Source: a bacterium
GTDB taxonomy: Bacteria > Verrucomicrobiota > Kiritimatiellia > UBA8416 > CAMZLY01
Assembly (NCBI GenBank): GCA_030632465.1
Contig: DAOVUR010000014.1
Span: 1-16,558, forward strand
DNA: 16,558 nt
Direction: 5' to 3'
Shown piece after piece: positions 8,767 to 15,055 of the stretch. Both the position numbers and the translations under genes were made by a program. Position 1 is the stretch's first letter. Every line of letters begins with the position of its first letter. Below the pieces are notes generated by a model. That model was not told the origin of the DNA, did no database searches, and saw only the letters and a list, made by a program, of their open reading frames with translations.

Positions 8767-8902
8767 TAGTAAAAAGGCTATTTATGCAACCAGACACAAA
8801 CATTATGACTCTCCAAAAAAACTGTACTACCCGCCCATGATTGCGGAAAACTATCCTCAATGCTTATTCACAATATACAACTTTACTTTCACCTCATGAT
8901 AA

Positions 8903-9208
8903 AGCTGTAGCACGTGTTGCAAAAAAAGAGAAGTCGTTGATACCGAAGCCTTAAAAACAGCAATAGTTAAAAAAGGATTACGTGTCGCAACTGACGTTTT
9001 TGAAAATGAGCCTAGCGGTAGTGAAGCAGATTTAGAAGACACATCACTGGCAGCTCTTGTTACCTGCACGCCTCATATAGGTGCTTCAACAGATCAAGCA
9101 TCCGAAGCAACAGTAAGCGAAGTCATCAAAATTGTTCACTCCTATAAAACGTCTGGCAAACCAATAAACACGGTAAACATAAGAGCTAAAGTGAAAGTGA
9201 GACAGTAG
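8903..9208 (+). pseudogene. Decayed fragment of a D-3-phosphoglycerate dehydrogenase (serA-like) gene
   Basis: The frame is open from just after a TAA (8900-8902) to TAG (9206-9208) but has no start codon near its beginning. It reads REVVDTEALKTAI, then LRVATDVFENEP, VTCTPHIGASTDQASEA and SYKTSGKPINTVN. These match, in order, the end of the NAD-binding domain of SerA-type 2-hydroxyacid dehydrogenases: the ARG/ARKEVVD loop, the DVFxxEP motif, the catalytic-His HIGAST segment, and the linker ending in NxVN. The Rossmann core and N-terminus are missing. Just upstream the other frame reads KAVARVAKKE around an A7 run (8924-8930), which suggests a frameshift in the old ARKEVVD loop. The fragment is on the plus strand inside the 617-bp gap between coaB and the sulfatase. 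I see nothing else convincing in 8664-8902 or 9209-9280. Confidence 0.8.
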
Positions 9209-9280
9209 CCAAATCCACCATAGCGTAGGCTGATAGCAGCCGCAATATGCATCAGCTCAGAAGAATTCAATCTCTATGTG

Positions 9281-10759
9281 TCAACTTCGCAAGTAAGCTT
9301 GACTCTTCTTTCTATTCACGAGCTTATCAGTATTGCGCTCATACCCTCTAGTGTATATTTCTTCCTCAAGCTGACCAGTAGGCAGTAACATATTCCTTAT
9401 GTCAGCCTGATCGCTCTTTGCATTTTGATTCACCGCAACAGGGTCGCAAACACTCAACAAATATCCTCGCAATCTTTCAACCAAAATATCGACTTCCTCA
9501 GAATCAGGGTCCGTAACAATTAAATCATGCATTTCATCAGGATCATTAACTAAATCAAACAACATTGGTCGCGCCCCTACACACTCAACATATTTGTATT
9601 TCCCGTCACTAACAGCAAACAGGCCTTCAGGTGATCCATTAGCATGATACTCACAAAACGCGAAATCATTCTTAGGCGCATCGTCTACCCCTTGCGCTAA
9701 CTTCAACAAAGAAATACCACGATAGCCAGATGAATCCTCTAAACCAACTGCTTCCACTATAGTTGGAAAAATATCAATAGTTGATGCTGGGGTTTTCTCA
9801 ACAACACCCTTTTGTACTTTCGGACCAGATATAATAAGCGGAACCCTAATCGAATCCTCATACATATTCATCTTGCCCCACATCTTATGTGCACCACAAT
9901 TTTCACCATGATCACTAGTATAAATAATCAATGTATCATCAAGCAGGTTTTCTTCTTCAAGCGTAACTAACAACTTGCCGATATGCCGATCGAGCAATTC
10001 ACAGTGAGAATGATAACCTATATGAGCTTTACGAAGATCTTCCTTATTGGTTAATAGCCCGCAATGATGCGATGCAAACGCCTTATGATACGGATGCAAA
10101 TTTTCTTCTGTATCAAAATATTTCTCAGATAGCTCATCTATATTGATAACAGATTCATAATAATCCCAAAGATCAGGTGGTGGTGCCCAGCCAGGATGCG
10201 GGTCAAAAAGCTGAACATTTAAGATCCATGGCTCCTGCATTGGTCGCTCTTTACGTAACCACTGAATCGACCTACCAGCTATCACAAAATCGTGAAAAGG
10301 ACGTGAATGGTAATCTTCTCTTCGTCTCGTGGAGCGTAATTGATTAAGTTTACTTAAGCGCGGAAGGCTCGCTTGATCTCGGTACAACGAATGCACATCA
10401 TAACTAGTTCTATCACGCCCTAGAATACAAGTTTCAATGCCAGAATCACAACCTTCCTTAAAATCATTACGCCCAATAGAACAGAAAGGAACATCATTAT
10501 CCTTAAAAAAATGTCCCCATCCCTTAGAGGAACCATCCCATGGTGAAGAGTTGCACCACGTTCCTATTTCATGAGCATACCGCCCAGCAAACATACTCCC
10601 TCGCGATGGTATACAAAGCGGACTCGTACAGTAGGCTGTATCAAACATCACTCCATTTTTAGCAATCGAATCAATATTAGGCGTACGAGTAATAGAATTA
10701 CCATAACAACCAGTAAACATAGGATTATGCTGATCCGACATTATCAATAAAACATTCAT
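9281..10759 (-). CDS. Type I (formylglycine) sulfatase, cytoplasmic-looking
   Basis: Alkaline-phosphatase-superfamily sulfatases hydrolyse sulfate esters using a formylglycine made from Cys or Ser. The 492-residue product starts MNVLLIMSDQHNPMFTGCYG, with D9 as expected metal ligand. The sulfatase signature CIPSR at 49-53 marks C49 as the residue to be converted. TSDHGE (about 281-286) supplies further metal ligands, and MWGKMNMYEDSIRVPLII (about 293-310) is the usual Lys-containing active-site segment. There is no signal peptide, so it is probably cytosolic, as in choline-sulfatase-like members; the substrate cannot be read from sequence. ATG 10759 is chosen over a TTG at 10783 because GGAAGGAAG lies just upstream of it. 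No maturase, transporter or other sulfatase is adjacent. It is 114 bp behind the barrel-protein gene. Confidence 0.92.
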   Translation of the reverse strand: MNVLLIMSDQHNPMFTGCYGNSITRTPNIDSIAKNGVMFDTAYCTSPLCIPSRGSMFAGRYAHEIGTWCNSSPWDGSSKGWGHFFKDNDVPFCSIGRNDFKEGCDSGIETCILGRDRTSYDVHSLYRDQASLPRLSKLNQLRSTRRREDYHSRPFHDFVIAGRSIQWLRKERPMQEPWILNVQLFDPHPGWAPPPDLWDYYESVINIDELSEKYFDTEENLHPYHKAFASHHCGLLTNKEDLRKAHIGYHSHCELLDRHIGKLLVTLEEENLLDDTLIIYTSDHGENCGAHKMWGKMNMYEDSIRVPLIISGPKVQKGVVEKTPASTIDIFPTIVEAVGLEDSSGYRGISLLKLAQGVDDAPKNDFAFCEYHANGSPEGLFAVSDGKYKYVECVGARPMLFDLVNDPDEMHDLIVTDPDSEEVDILVERLRGYLLSVCDPVAVNQNAKSDQADIRNMLLPTGQLEEEIYTRGYERNTDKLVNRKKSQAYLRS

Positions 10760-10873
10760 TATACTTCCTTCCCGATGCAACAAACATCAAGTCCCATTGT
10801 TCCATTAACCGCCGCAAGGTGCTCTACATTATTTATTCACGTAGCAATCGTTTCTTTAACAGGATAATTACTT

Positions 10874-11371
10874 CTACCACTTAATCATTAATCCAACATT
10901 AGCAGATAATCCATCCATTAGATACTCATCATTCATACTGACATTCACTTTGTTATATCTCACTTCAGCCATAGCACCCACAACAAACATATTGAACTGC
11001 ACACCCAGTACACCAAATCCGCCAGGACCACTATCATAATCAAGGTCAGACTCAACTAGATAATAACCAGCACCTATCCCGATATACGGCTCCAAAATAA
11101 AAGGAATTCCAACCATTACAGTTGCCTCCAGTGGAGTCACCGAAGTATCCGCATCACTAAATCGCACATAACTGGCGCGAACATCACCAGCGAACAGACC
11201 CAGAAGTTTCTTTCGCAACTTAACACCACCACCAGCACCATCAATACTTTTACCTATACTGTCGACACCACCCCAGTAAGTTAAAAATCCAGTCAAACTA
11301 GTTTCGCCAGCATTAGCAACACCAACAGAAAACAGACCGAGCATAACAACCATCAACATTTTCTTAGCCAT
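10874..11371 (-). CDS. Small secreted outer-membrane beta-barrel protein
   Basis: The 165-residue product begins with a clear signal peptide: MAKKM, a hydrophobic core of about 10 residues, and cleavage after about residue 21 at the VANA motif. The mature part, about 144 residues, has alternating hydrophobic/polar strands and Gly-rich turns (for example EPYIGIGAGYYLVESDLDYD) and ends in an aromatic residue (IKW), as expected for an outer-membrane barrel assembled by BAM. The size suggests about eight strands (OmpX/OmpW-like or the generic outer-membrane beta-barrel domain). No specific function can be assigned. The frame is open upstream to 11467, but ATG 11371 is chosen because it starts the signal peptide and has AAGGA about nine bases upstream. 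Stop codon TAG. Confidence 0.8.
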   Translation of the reverse strand: MAKKMLMVVMLGLFSVGVANAGETSLTGFLTYWGGVDSIGKSIDGAGGGVKLRKKLLGLFAGDVRASYVRFSDADTSVTPLEATVMVGIPFILEPYIGIGAGYYLVESDLDYDSGPGGFGVLGVQFNMFVVGAMAEVRYNKVNVSMNDEYLMDGLSANVGLMIKW

Positions 11372-11410
11372 CGTTATTTTCCTTCTTATTAATAATGTGC
11401 TGAGATCCCT

Positions 11411-11428
11411 TTGCCTGAGGACAGGCAA
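11411..11428 (-). promoter_or_regulatory. Perfect 7-bp hairpin in the leader of the barrel-protein gene
   Basis: TTGCCTG-AGGA-CAGGCAA on the plus strand is a perfect stem with a four-base loop. It lies 40 bases upstream of the ATG at 11371, where the leader RNA would be. On the minus strand the following bases are AGGGATCTC, with no T-run, so it is not a normal intrinsic terminator. It may affect stability or translation of the leader, or be an operator; this is inference. Confidence 0.4.
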
Positions 11429-11471
11429 CACTACACTATCCCTACCCAACAAAGCTTTCTTTTTCACCCTT

Positions 11472-11498
11472 CACCTAAAACCTAACACCTAAAACTTA
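11472..11498. repeat. Direct repeat abutting the stop codon of the FAD oxidoreductase
   Basis: CACCTAAAAC occurs at 11472-11481 and 11486-11495, a 14-base period, followed by a degenerate CTTAAAACCT. The second copy ends exactly at the complement of the TAA stop (11496-11498). On the coding strand this reads as runs of TTTTAGGTG and TTAGG after the gene end. Confidence 0.6.
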
Positions 11499-12071
11499 AA
11501 ACCTATTCCTCATAACATTTTCACTACTTCGTAAGCCATCAATCCCCGAACTAACAATACCGCCAGCATACCCAGAACCTTCACCACACGGATACAAGCC
11601 ACGCACACCAATAGACTGTCCATCCTCACCACGCACAATACGCACAGGACTAGAACTACGACTCTCGGTTGCATACAATAGTATTTCATCCAAAACCACA
11701 CCCTGCATACCTTTAAGCATCTTTGGTATTGTTGCTAAAAGAGTATTCTCCACAAACTCAGGTAGCAACCCCCGTAATTGCGCTGGTGCCGCAGCAGGAC
11801 AAGAATACTCAGCCGGCAAACTCGATGCCGCACTGCCATCAAGAAACTCCACCAAGCGTTGCGCAGGCAACCCGTAATTAGAACCACCCGCTATAAAAGC
11901 CTTAGATTCCATACGCCTCTGAAACTCCAAACCAGCTAACGCAGGGTAAACAACGCCTGAATCATCATTTTTCATTCTGGCAAAATCTTCGACAAAAACA
12001 GGCACTAAAAATGCCGCATTACCAAAAGTTTTATCACGCTTAGAAAGACTCATTCCATTAGAAGTAATCAA
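11496..12071 (-). CDS. C-terminal remainder of the FAD oxidoreductase, downstream of the amber
   Basis: This part is in the same frame as the N-terminal fragment; the homologous coding sequence runs continuously from 12107. A gene caller would start it at TTG 12071 (191 residues), but no ribosome-binding site supports independent translation. It carries FGNAAFLVPV, AGLEFQRRME, GGSNYGLPAQRL and, near the end, SSSPVRI and GLYPCGEGSGYAGGI, which binds the FAD in intact relatives. The strong conservation after the stop implies that the interruption is recent or tolerated. Confidence 0.5.
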   Translation of the reverse strand: MITSNGMSLSKRDKTFGNAAFLVPVFVEDFARMKNDDSGVVYPALAGLEFQRRMESKAFIAGGSNYGLPAQRLVEFLDGSAASSLPAEYSCPAAAPAQLRGLLPEFVENTLLATIPKMLKGMQGVVLDEILLYATESRSSSPVRIVRGEDGQSIGVRGLYPCGEGSGYAGGIVSSGIDGLRSSENVMRNRF

Positions 12072-12107
12072 CCCTTCTGATGACGCACAAGAGATATCTA
12101 AGCATGC

Positions 12108-13097
12108 CTAACACAGGCAAAAAGTATAACAAGAGCGCTCATCATCCTCAGCACGACGCGTCAATCTAAAGCTTGCGCTACCAAGACTACCAAAACTCCC
12201 ACCCCACTGCGCAGTATCAATCCGATGTTGTGGCAACTCCAACCTAACACCCACCGCAAAAGGTTTAGCATCCAGCGGGACACCTTGCTCCGCCAGCATC
12301 GCATACACATCACGCGCACTATGACCTACAGCCAACACGCAGTGATCGGTCCGTATTTCCTCTCCAGAAACAACAACACCGCGCAATACACCATCGTCAA
12401 TCATAACTTTATCTAGTCGCGCTCCAAACCTGACCTCGCCACCTAGCTCAACAATACGATTTCGTAATGCCGGAACTAGCTCCTTAAGAATATCGCTACC
12501 AAGGTGTGGTTCAGCATCAATCAGAATATCAGGCGAAGCACCACAACTAATCAGGATCTCCAGAAAGCGCCGTATACGTGGATGATCCTTACTGCGCGAA
12601 GTAAGTTTACCATCAGAAAAAAGTCCCGCTCCACCTTCACCGTAAAGAACGTTACTTTCAGAGTCCAAAACACCGTTCTTCCAAAAATCCTTTACTCGAT
12701 CAGAACGCGCATCAGCATCCTCTCCACGTTCCACCAACAACGGTTTCATACCAGCCTCAGCAAGAGCAAATGCAGCCATCAACCCAGCCGGTCCCGCACC
12801 AACCACAACAGGTCGTAAACCGTCATACTCTTTCAGCGTAGCAACTGTCTTGGCCTGTGGCTTCACGTTCCGCACTACTTCCACATCACGCTTACCACTA
12901 GGTTTCTTTCCCGAAACATCAACTTCAACAACAATATTTACACGCGGCGCTCCACTACGCGCATCAATAGAGCGTCGCACCACTTTTAAATTATGCATCA
13001 CAGACGAATCACAGCGAAGTTTCTTGGCAACAACTTTAGCAAGCTGCTCCACACTATACCCTGGAGGCAAATCAAGCTGACTAACTTTCAGTCTCAT
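12108..13097 (-). CDS. N-terminal fragment of the FAD oxidoreductase (ends at the amber)
   Basis: This is what would be translated if UAG terminates: 329 residues. Residues 1-90 form the family's N-terminal domain (KVVRRSIDARSGAPRVN near 38-54). The Rossmann FAD-binding VVVGAGPAGLMAA is at 97-109, ERGEDADARS at 123-132 and the GEGGAG loop at 153-158. The product would lack the C-terminal piece that completes the FAD site, so a stable active enzyme is unlikely. Confidence 0.6.
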   Translation of the reverse strand: MRLKVSQLDLPPGYSVEQLAKVVAKKLRCDSSVMHNLKVVRRSIDARSGAPRVNIVVEVDVSGKKPSGKRDVEVVRNVKPQAKTVATLKEYDGLRPVVVGAGPAGLMAAFALAEAGMKPLLVERGEDADARSDRVKDFWKNGVLDSESNVLYGEGGAGLFSDGKLTSRSKDHPRIRRFLEILISCGASPDILIDAEPHLGSDILKELVPALRNRIVELGGEVRFGARLDKVMIDDGVLRGVVVSGEEIRTDHCVLAVGHSARDVYAMLAEQGVPLDAKPFAVGVRLELPQHRIDTAQWGGSFGSLGSASFRLTRRAEDDERSCYTFCLC

Positions 13098-13221
13098 TAT
13101 ACAATCCCTAGCATTTTAACATTCACTACACTAAGCCAACAAATCGTGTAGGACATCCACAATAGACTCTCGTCAGTTATCAAAAAGAAGAAGAAACTAA
13201 AAGTATCAAACCAGCTATCGT

Positions 13222-13231
13222 ACTGTACAGT
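13222..13231. promoter_or_regulatory. Perfect 10-bp palindrome in the divergent intergenic region
   Basis: ACTGTACAGT is self-complementary. It sits in the 219-bp gap between the divergent FAD oxidoreductase and hydrolase genes, 85 bp before the hydrolase ATG. The position fits an operator shared by the two genes, but the motif is short and no regulator is adjacent. No clear -35/-10 pair was found in this gap. Confidence 0.2.
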
Positions 13232-13316
13232 TAATTGTAATTCTTTGTGGTCTAGCCTTTACACTTCTCCAGTTACCATTTACATTCTTATTTCAATCTT
13301 ACTGGAGAATTTATAG

Positions 13317-13940
13317 ATGTTAAATGTTGAGAAAGTCGCCGTAGGCGCATATGAGGTTAATTGTTGGATTATATGGGGCAAATCAAAGCAAGCTATTGTA
13401 ATTGATCCAGGTGCTGATGCCGAAAAGATCAAAAAAGTGATAGAAGATAACGGGCTATCCGTTGCCGCATATATGCTGACTCATGGTCACGCCGATCACA
13501 TCTCTGGACTAGCTGATATATCTCGTATGATTCCCGCAGAACTGGGTATCCATCCTGACGATGCAAAATGGGCATTCACACCTAACAATGTAATCCCTCC
13601 ATTCTATTCGCAACCAGCTACACCAGAAAAAATCGACCGTGATCTTACAGATAATCAGACATGGCAAGATGGCGAACTAAAATATAATGTCATTGCAACA
13701 CCAGGCCACACCCCTGGCGGAGTCTGCTTCTATTTCCCTGAAGAGAAACTACTCTTTTGCGGCGACACCCTATTTGCCGGTTCAGCAGGCAGAACCGACC
13801 TACCAGGTGGTGATTCACGAACACTTGCCGCCTCACTAAAAAAACTATCACAACTGCCGGGCGAAACAAAAGTACATCCTGGTCACGGTCCAACCAGCAC
13901 CATTGAACATGAAAACAGAACAAACTACTTTATGAAGTAA
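13317..13940 (+). CDS. Metallo-beta-lactamase-fold hydrolase (glyoxalase II-like)
   Basis: The 207-residue product is a compact MBL-fold enzyme. The metal-binding HxHxDH motif reads THGHADH at 55-61 (H56, H58, D60, H61); the other ligands are H131 in TPGHTPGG, D150 in FCGDTLF and H190 in HPGHG. This complete set predicts a binuclear site. Length and motifs resemble the YcbL-type short glyoxalase II group, which hydrolyses thioesters such as S-lactoylglutathione, but the C-terminal glutathione-binding domain of classical GloB is absent, so the substrate is open. The ATG at 13317 has GGAG ten bases upstream. It is the first plus-strand gene of the window. Its stop is followed after six bases by the first of four hairpin repeats. 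Confidence 0.93.
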   Translation: MLNVEKVAVGAYEVNCWIIWGKSKQAIVIDPGADAEKIKKVIEDNGLSVAAYMLTHGHADHISGLADISRMIPAELGIHPDDAKWAFTPNNVIPPFYSQPATPEKIDRDLTDNQTWQDGELKYNVIATPGHTPGGVCFYFPEEKLLFCGDTLFAGSAGRTDLPGGDSRTLAASLKKLSQLPGETKVHPGHGPTSTIEHENRTNYFMK

Positions 13941-13946
13941 CGTCCA

Positions 13947-13974
13947 GTAACTACCTATCTCCGAGAGGTAGTAC
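13947..13974 (-). repeat. Hairpin repeat, unit 1 (minus orientation)
   Basis: A 28-bp unit six bases after the hydrolase stop. Stem TACTACC-T/A-GGTAGT flanks the loop CTCGGAGAT when read on the minus strand (plus strand core CTACCT...AGGTAG, 13951-13971). It is identical over 29 bp (13946-13974) to unit 2. Confidence 0.85.
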
Positions 13975-13985
13975 ACACGAGCAGA

Positions 13986-14013
13986 GTAACTACCTATCTC
14001 CGAGAGGTAGTAC
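13986..14013 (-). repeat. Hairpin repeat, unit 2 (minus orientation)
   Basis: An exact copy of unit 1, 39 bp further on (core 13990-14010). The intervening 11 bases are unrelated to the sequence after it, so the repeat unit proper is about 29 bp. Confidence 0.85.
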
Positions 14014-14055
14014 CGCGTTTAAGTCAACACGTATATTCCATATTCACCCTCTAGA

Positions 14056-14083
14056 CTATCACCTCTCGGAGATAGGTGATTAC
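14056..14083 (+). repeat. Hairpin repeat, unit 3 (plus orientation)
   Basis: The same element inverted: stem ATCACCT/AGGTGAT around the loop CTCGGAGAT (core 14058-14080). Relative to units 1 and 2 the two outer-middle base pairs have switched (T-A to C-G, C-G to T-A) without breaking the stem. Confidence 0.85.
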
Positions 14084-14106
14084 TACCCGCACACATACCC
14101 TCAAGA

Positions 14107-14134
14107 CTGTCACCTCACGGAGATAGGTGACTAC
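14107..14134 (+). repeat. Hairpin repeat, unit 4 (plus orientation)
   Basis: Stem GTCACCT/AGGTGAC around CACGGAGAT (core 14109-14131). It differs from unit 3 by a compensated A-T to G-C pair and one loop base. Units 3 and 4 also share left flank (CCCTC-AGACT), so they form a duplicated block of about 40 bp with a 51-bp period. No T-run follows any unit, so these are not ordinary terminators. Confidence 0.85.
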
Positions 14135-14198
14135 TTACTTGAATCAGCGCCCTGCTTATGCCACAATTTTACATCTGAAAATTAACCAAGGATAATAC

Positions 14199-14915
14199 AT
14201 GGAAAACTTACTAGAAATTATCGGTTACTCATTTCTATCAGGAATAACAGTATTTCTGGGCGGTCTCCTGTCTAGATCCTTTGAAAACCATTTTCAGAAA
14301 GGACTTACCAAAGATACGATAGTCCATGTATCAATTGCATTTGGTGGCGGAATAATTGCTGCTGCAGTTGCATTTGTTTTAGTTCCACAAGGCATGGTCG
14401 CCTTTCATGTTTTGCCAATGGCTCTTATATTTTTAGCTGGTGCGATGACATTTTTCTTTTTGGATCGATATATCGAAAATAAAGGTGGCTCACTATCTCA
14501 ACTACTAGCAATGTTGATGGATTTTGTTCCTGAAGCCATCGCCTTAGGTGCAGTATTCGCTACTGACCATAAACTAGGTCTGCTACTTGCAATCTTTATC
14601 GGTCTACAAAATTTCCCTGAAGCATTCAATTCATATATTGATCTACGTAAAAGTGGATACAGTGCAAGAAAATGCCTACTTGTACTATTTATTCTAAGCT
14701 TCTCAGGAATCCTAGCAGCTATTACAGGTGACCTATTCTTAAGCAATACACCAAATCTTACTGCAGCACTCATGCTATTTTCAAGTGGTGGCATTCTCTA
14801 TCTGATATTCCAAGATATCGCGCCAATGTCTAAGCTAAATAAAAGCTGGGTCCCTGCAATTGGTGCAAACTTAGGATTTCTTGTCGGCATGATAGGTCAA
14901 AAACTACTAGGTTAA
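14199..14915 (+). CDS. Divergent ZIP-family metal transporter-like membrane protein
   Basis: The 238-residue product is highly hydrophobic with about eight membrane segments. Two of them carry ZIP-like Pro-Glu motifs: MDFVPEAIALG at 107-117 (usual HNxPEGxAxG) and LQNFPEAFNSY at 136-146 (usual HNIPEGxA). ILYLIFQDIAP (about 199-209) matches the later conserved segment. The fold and both glutamates therefore fit ZIP divalent-metal uptake, but the two histidines that normally bind metal are Asp (108) and Gln (137). The substrate may differ, or the protein may not be a classical zinc importer. The His-rich loop of many ZIPs is absent. The ATG is preceded by AAGGA. The gene follows the hairpin-repeat cluster and converges on the surface-protein gene. 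Confidence 0.72.
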   Translation: MENLLEIIGYSFLSGITVFLGGLLSRSFENHFQKGLTKDTIVHVSIAFGGGIIAAAVAFVLVPQGMVAFHVLPMALIFLAGAMTFFFLDRYIENKGGSLSQLLAMLMDFVPEAIALGAVFATDHKLGLLLAIFIGLQNFPEAFNSYIDLRKSGYSARKCLLVLFILSFSGILAAITGDLFLSNTPNLTAALMLFSSGGILYLIFQDIAPMSKLNKSWVPAIGANLGFLVGMIGQKLLG

Positions 14916-15010
14916 CCCACCCGCCACATCGAGTAGTTTCGTGTAGATCAGGAAATCATTCTGTCAAATTTTCTTAGCAGAGTGGCTCCGTAGAACAGTA
15001 CCGCATAATA

Positions 15011-15033
15011 GGCACGAGGAAGTGATTCGTGTC
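15011..15033. repeat. Imperfect hairpin between convergent genes
   Basis: GGCACGAG-GAAGTGA-TTCGTGTC can form an 8-bp stem with two G-T wobbles and a 7-base loop, midway between the ends of the transporter and the surface-protein gene. The position suits a bidirectional transcription end, but neither strand has a T-run after it. Nothing else stands out in 14916-15055. Confidence 0.3.
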
Positions 15034-15055
15034 GGGACAGATTCATACAGATGCT

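Larger units (their letters stand above)
11496..13097 (-). pseudogene. FAD-dependent oxidoreductase (COG2509-like) interrupted by one in-frame amber codon
   Basis: Taken together the frame is 534 codons, the usual length of these NAD(P)/FAD-dependent dehydrogenases, with one internal TAG (12108-12110, codon 330) and no frameshift. Family landmarks occur on both sides: GAGPAGLMAA, YGEGGAGLFSDGKLTSR and LAVGHSARDVY before it, and SNGMSLSKRD, ESRSSSPVRI and GLYPCGEGSGYAGGI after it. In intact relatives the segment after YxFCxC is Pro-Gly-Gly; here it reads CLC-stop-AC, so the stop replaces the Pro codon and both glycines are also lost. The distance from CLC to the NGMS motif is what I expect for intact relatives, which argues for substitutions rather than an indel. 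Decay is the simplest reading; readthrough or a local sequence error are alternatives. The start ATG at 13097 has GGGA upstream. Confidence 0.8.

Noticed and set aside
8857..9069. Minus-strand 70-codon open frame
   Set aside because: It is antisense to the serA-like remnant, whose plus-strand translation has clear family motifs; no ribosome-binding site or recognisable protein.
9209..9280. Terminator downstream of the sulfatase (GCTGAT...ATCAGC)
   Set aside because: Six-to-seven-bp stem with a loop of over 14 bases and no T-run.
11372..11467. 32-residue N-terminal extension of the barrel protein
   Set aside because: It would bury the signal peptide inside the protein; the ATG at 11371 has its own Shine-Dalgarno and begins the signal peptide.
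12108..12110. Pyrrolysine or genome-wide amber reassignment
   Set aside because: TAG ends recJ, yajC, aroC and the barrel-protein gene in normal positions, and the residues around this TAG are also degraded, so decay is simpler. Kept only as a checkable alternative.
13946..14134. CRISPR array
   Set aside because: Only four units in opposing orientations, irregular spacing (39, about 70 and 51 bp), no spacers of equal length, and no cas genes.
14916..15055. tRNA or small structured RNA between the transporter and the surface-protein gene
   Set aside because: No T-arm consensus or cloverleaf could be drawn; only one imperfect hairpin was found.
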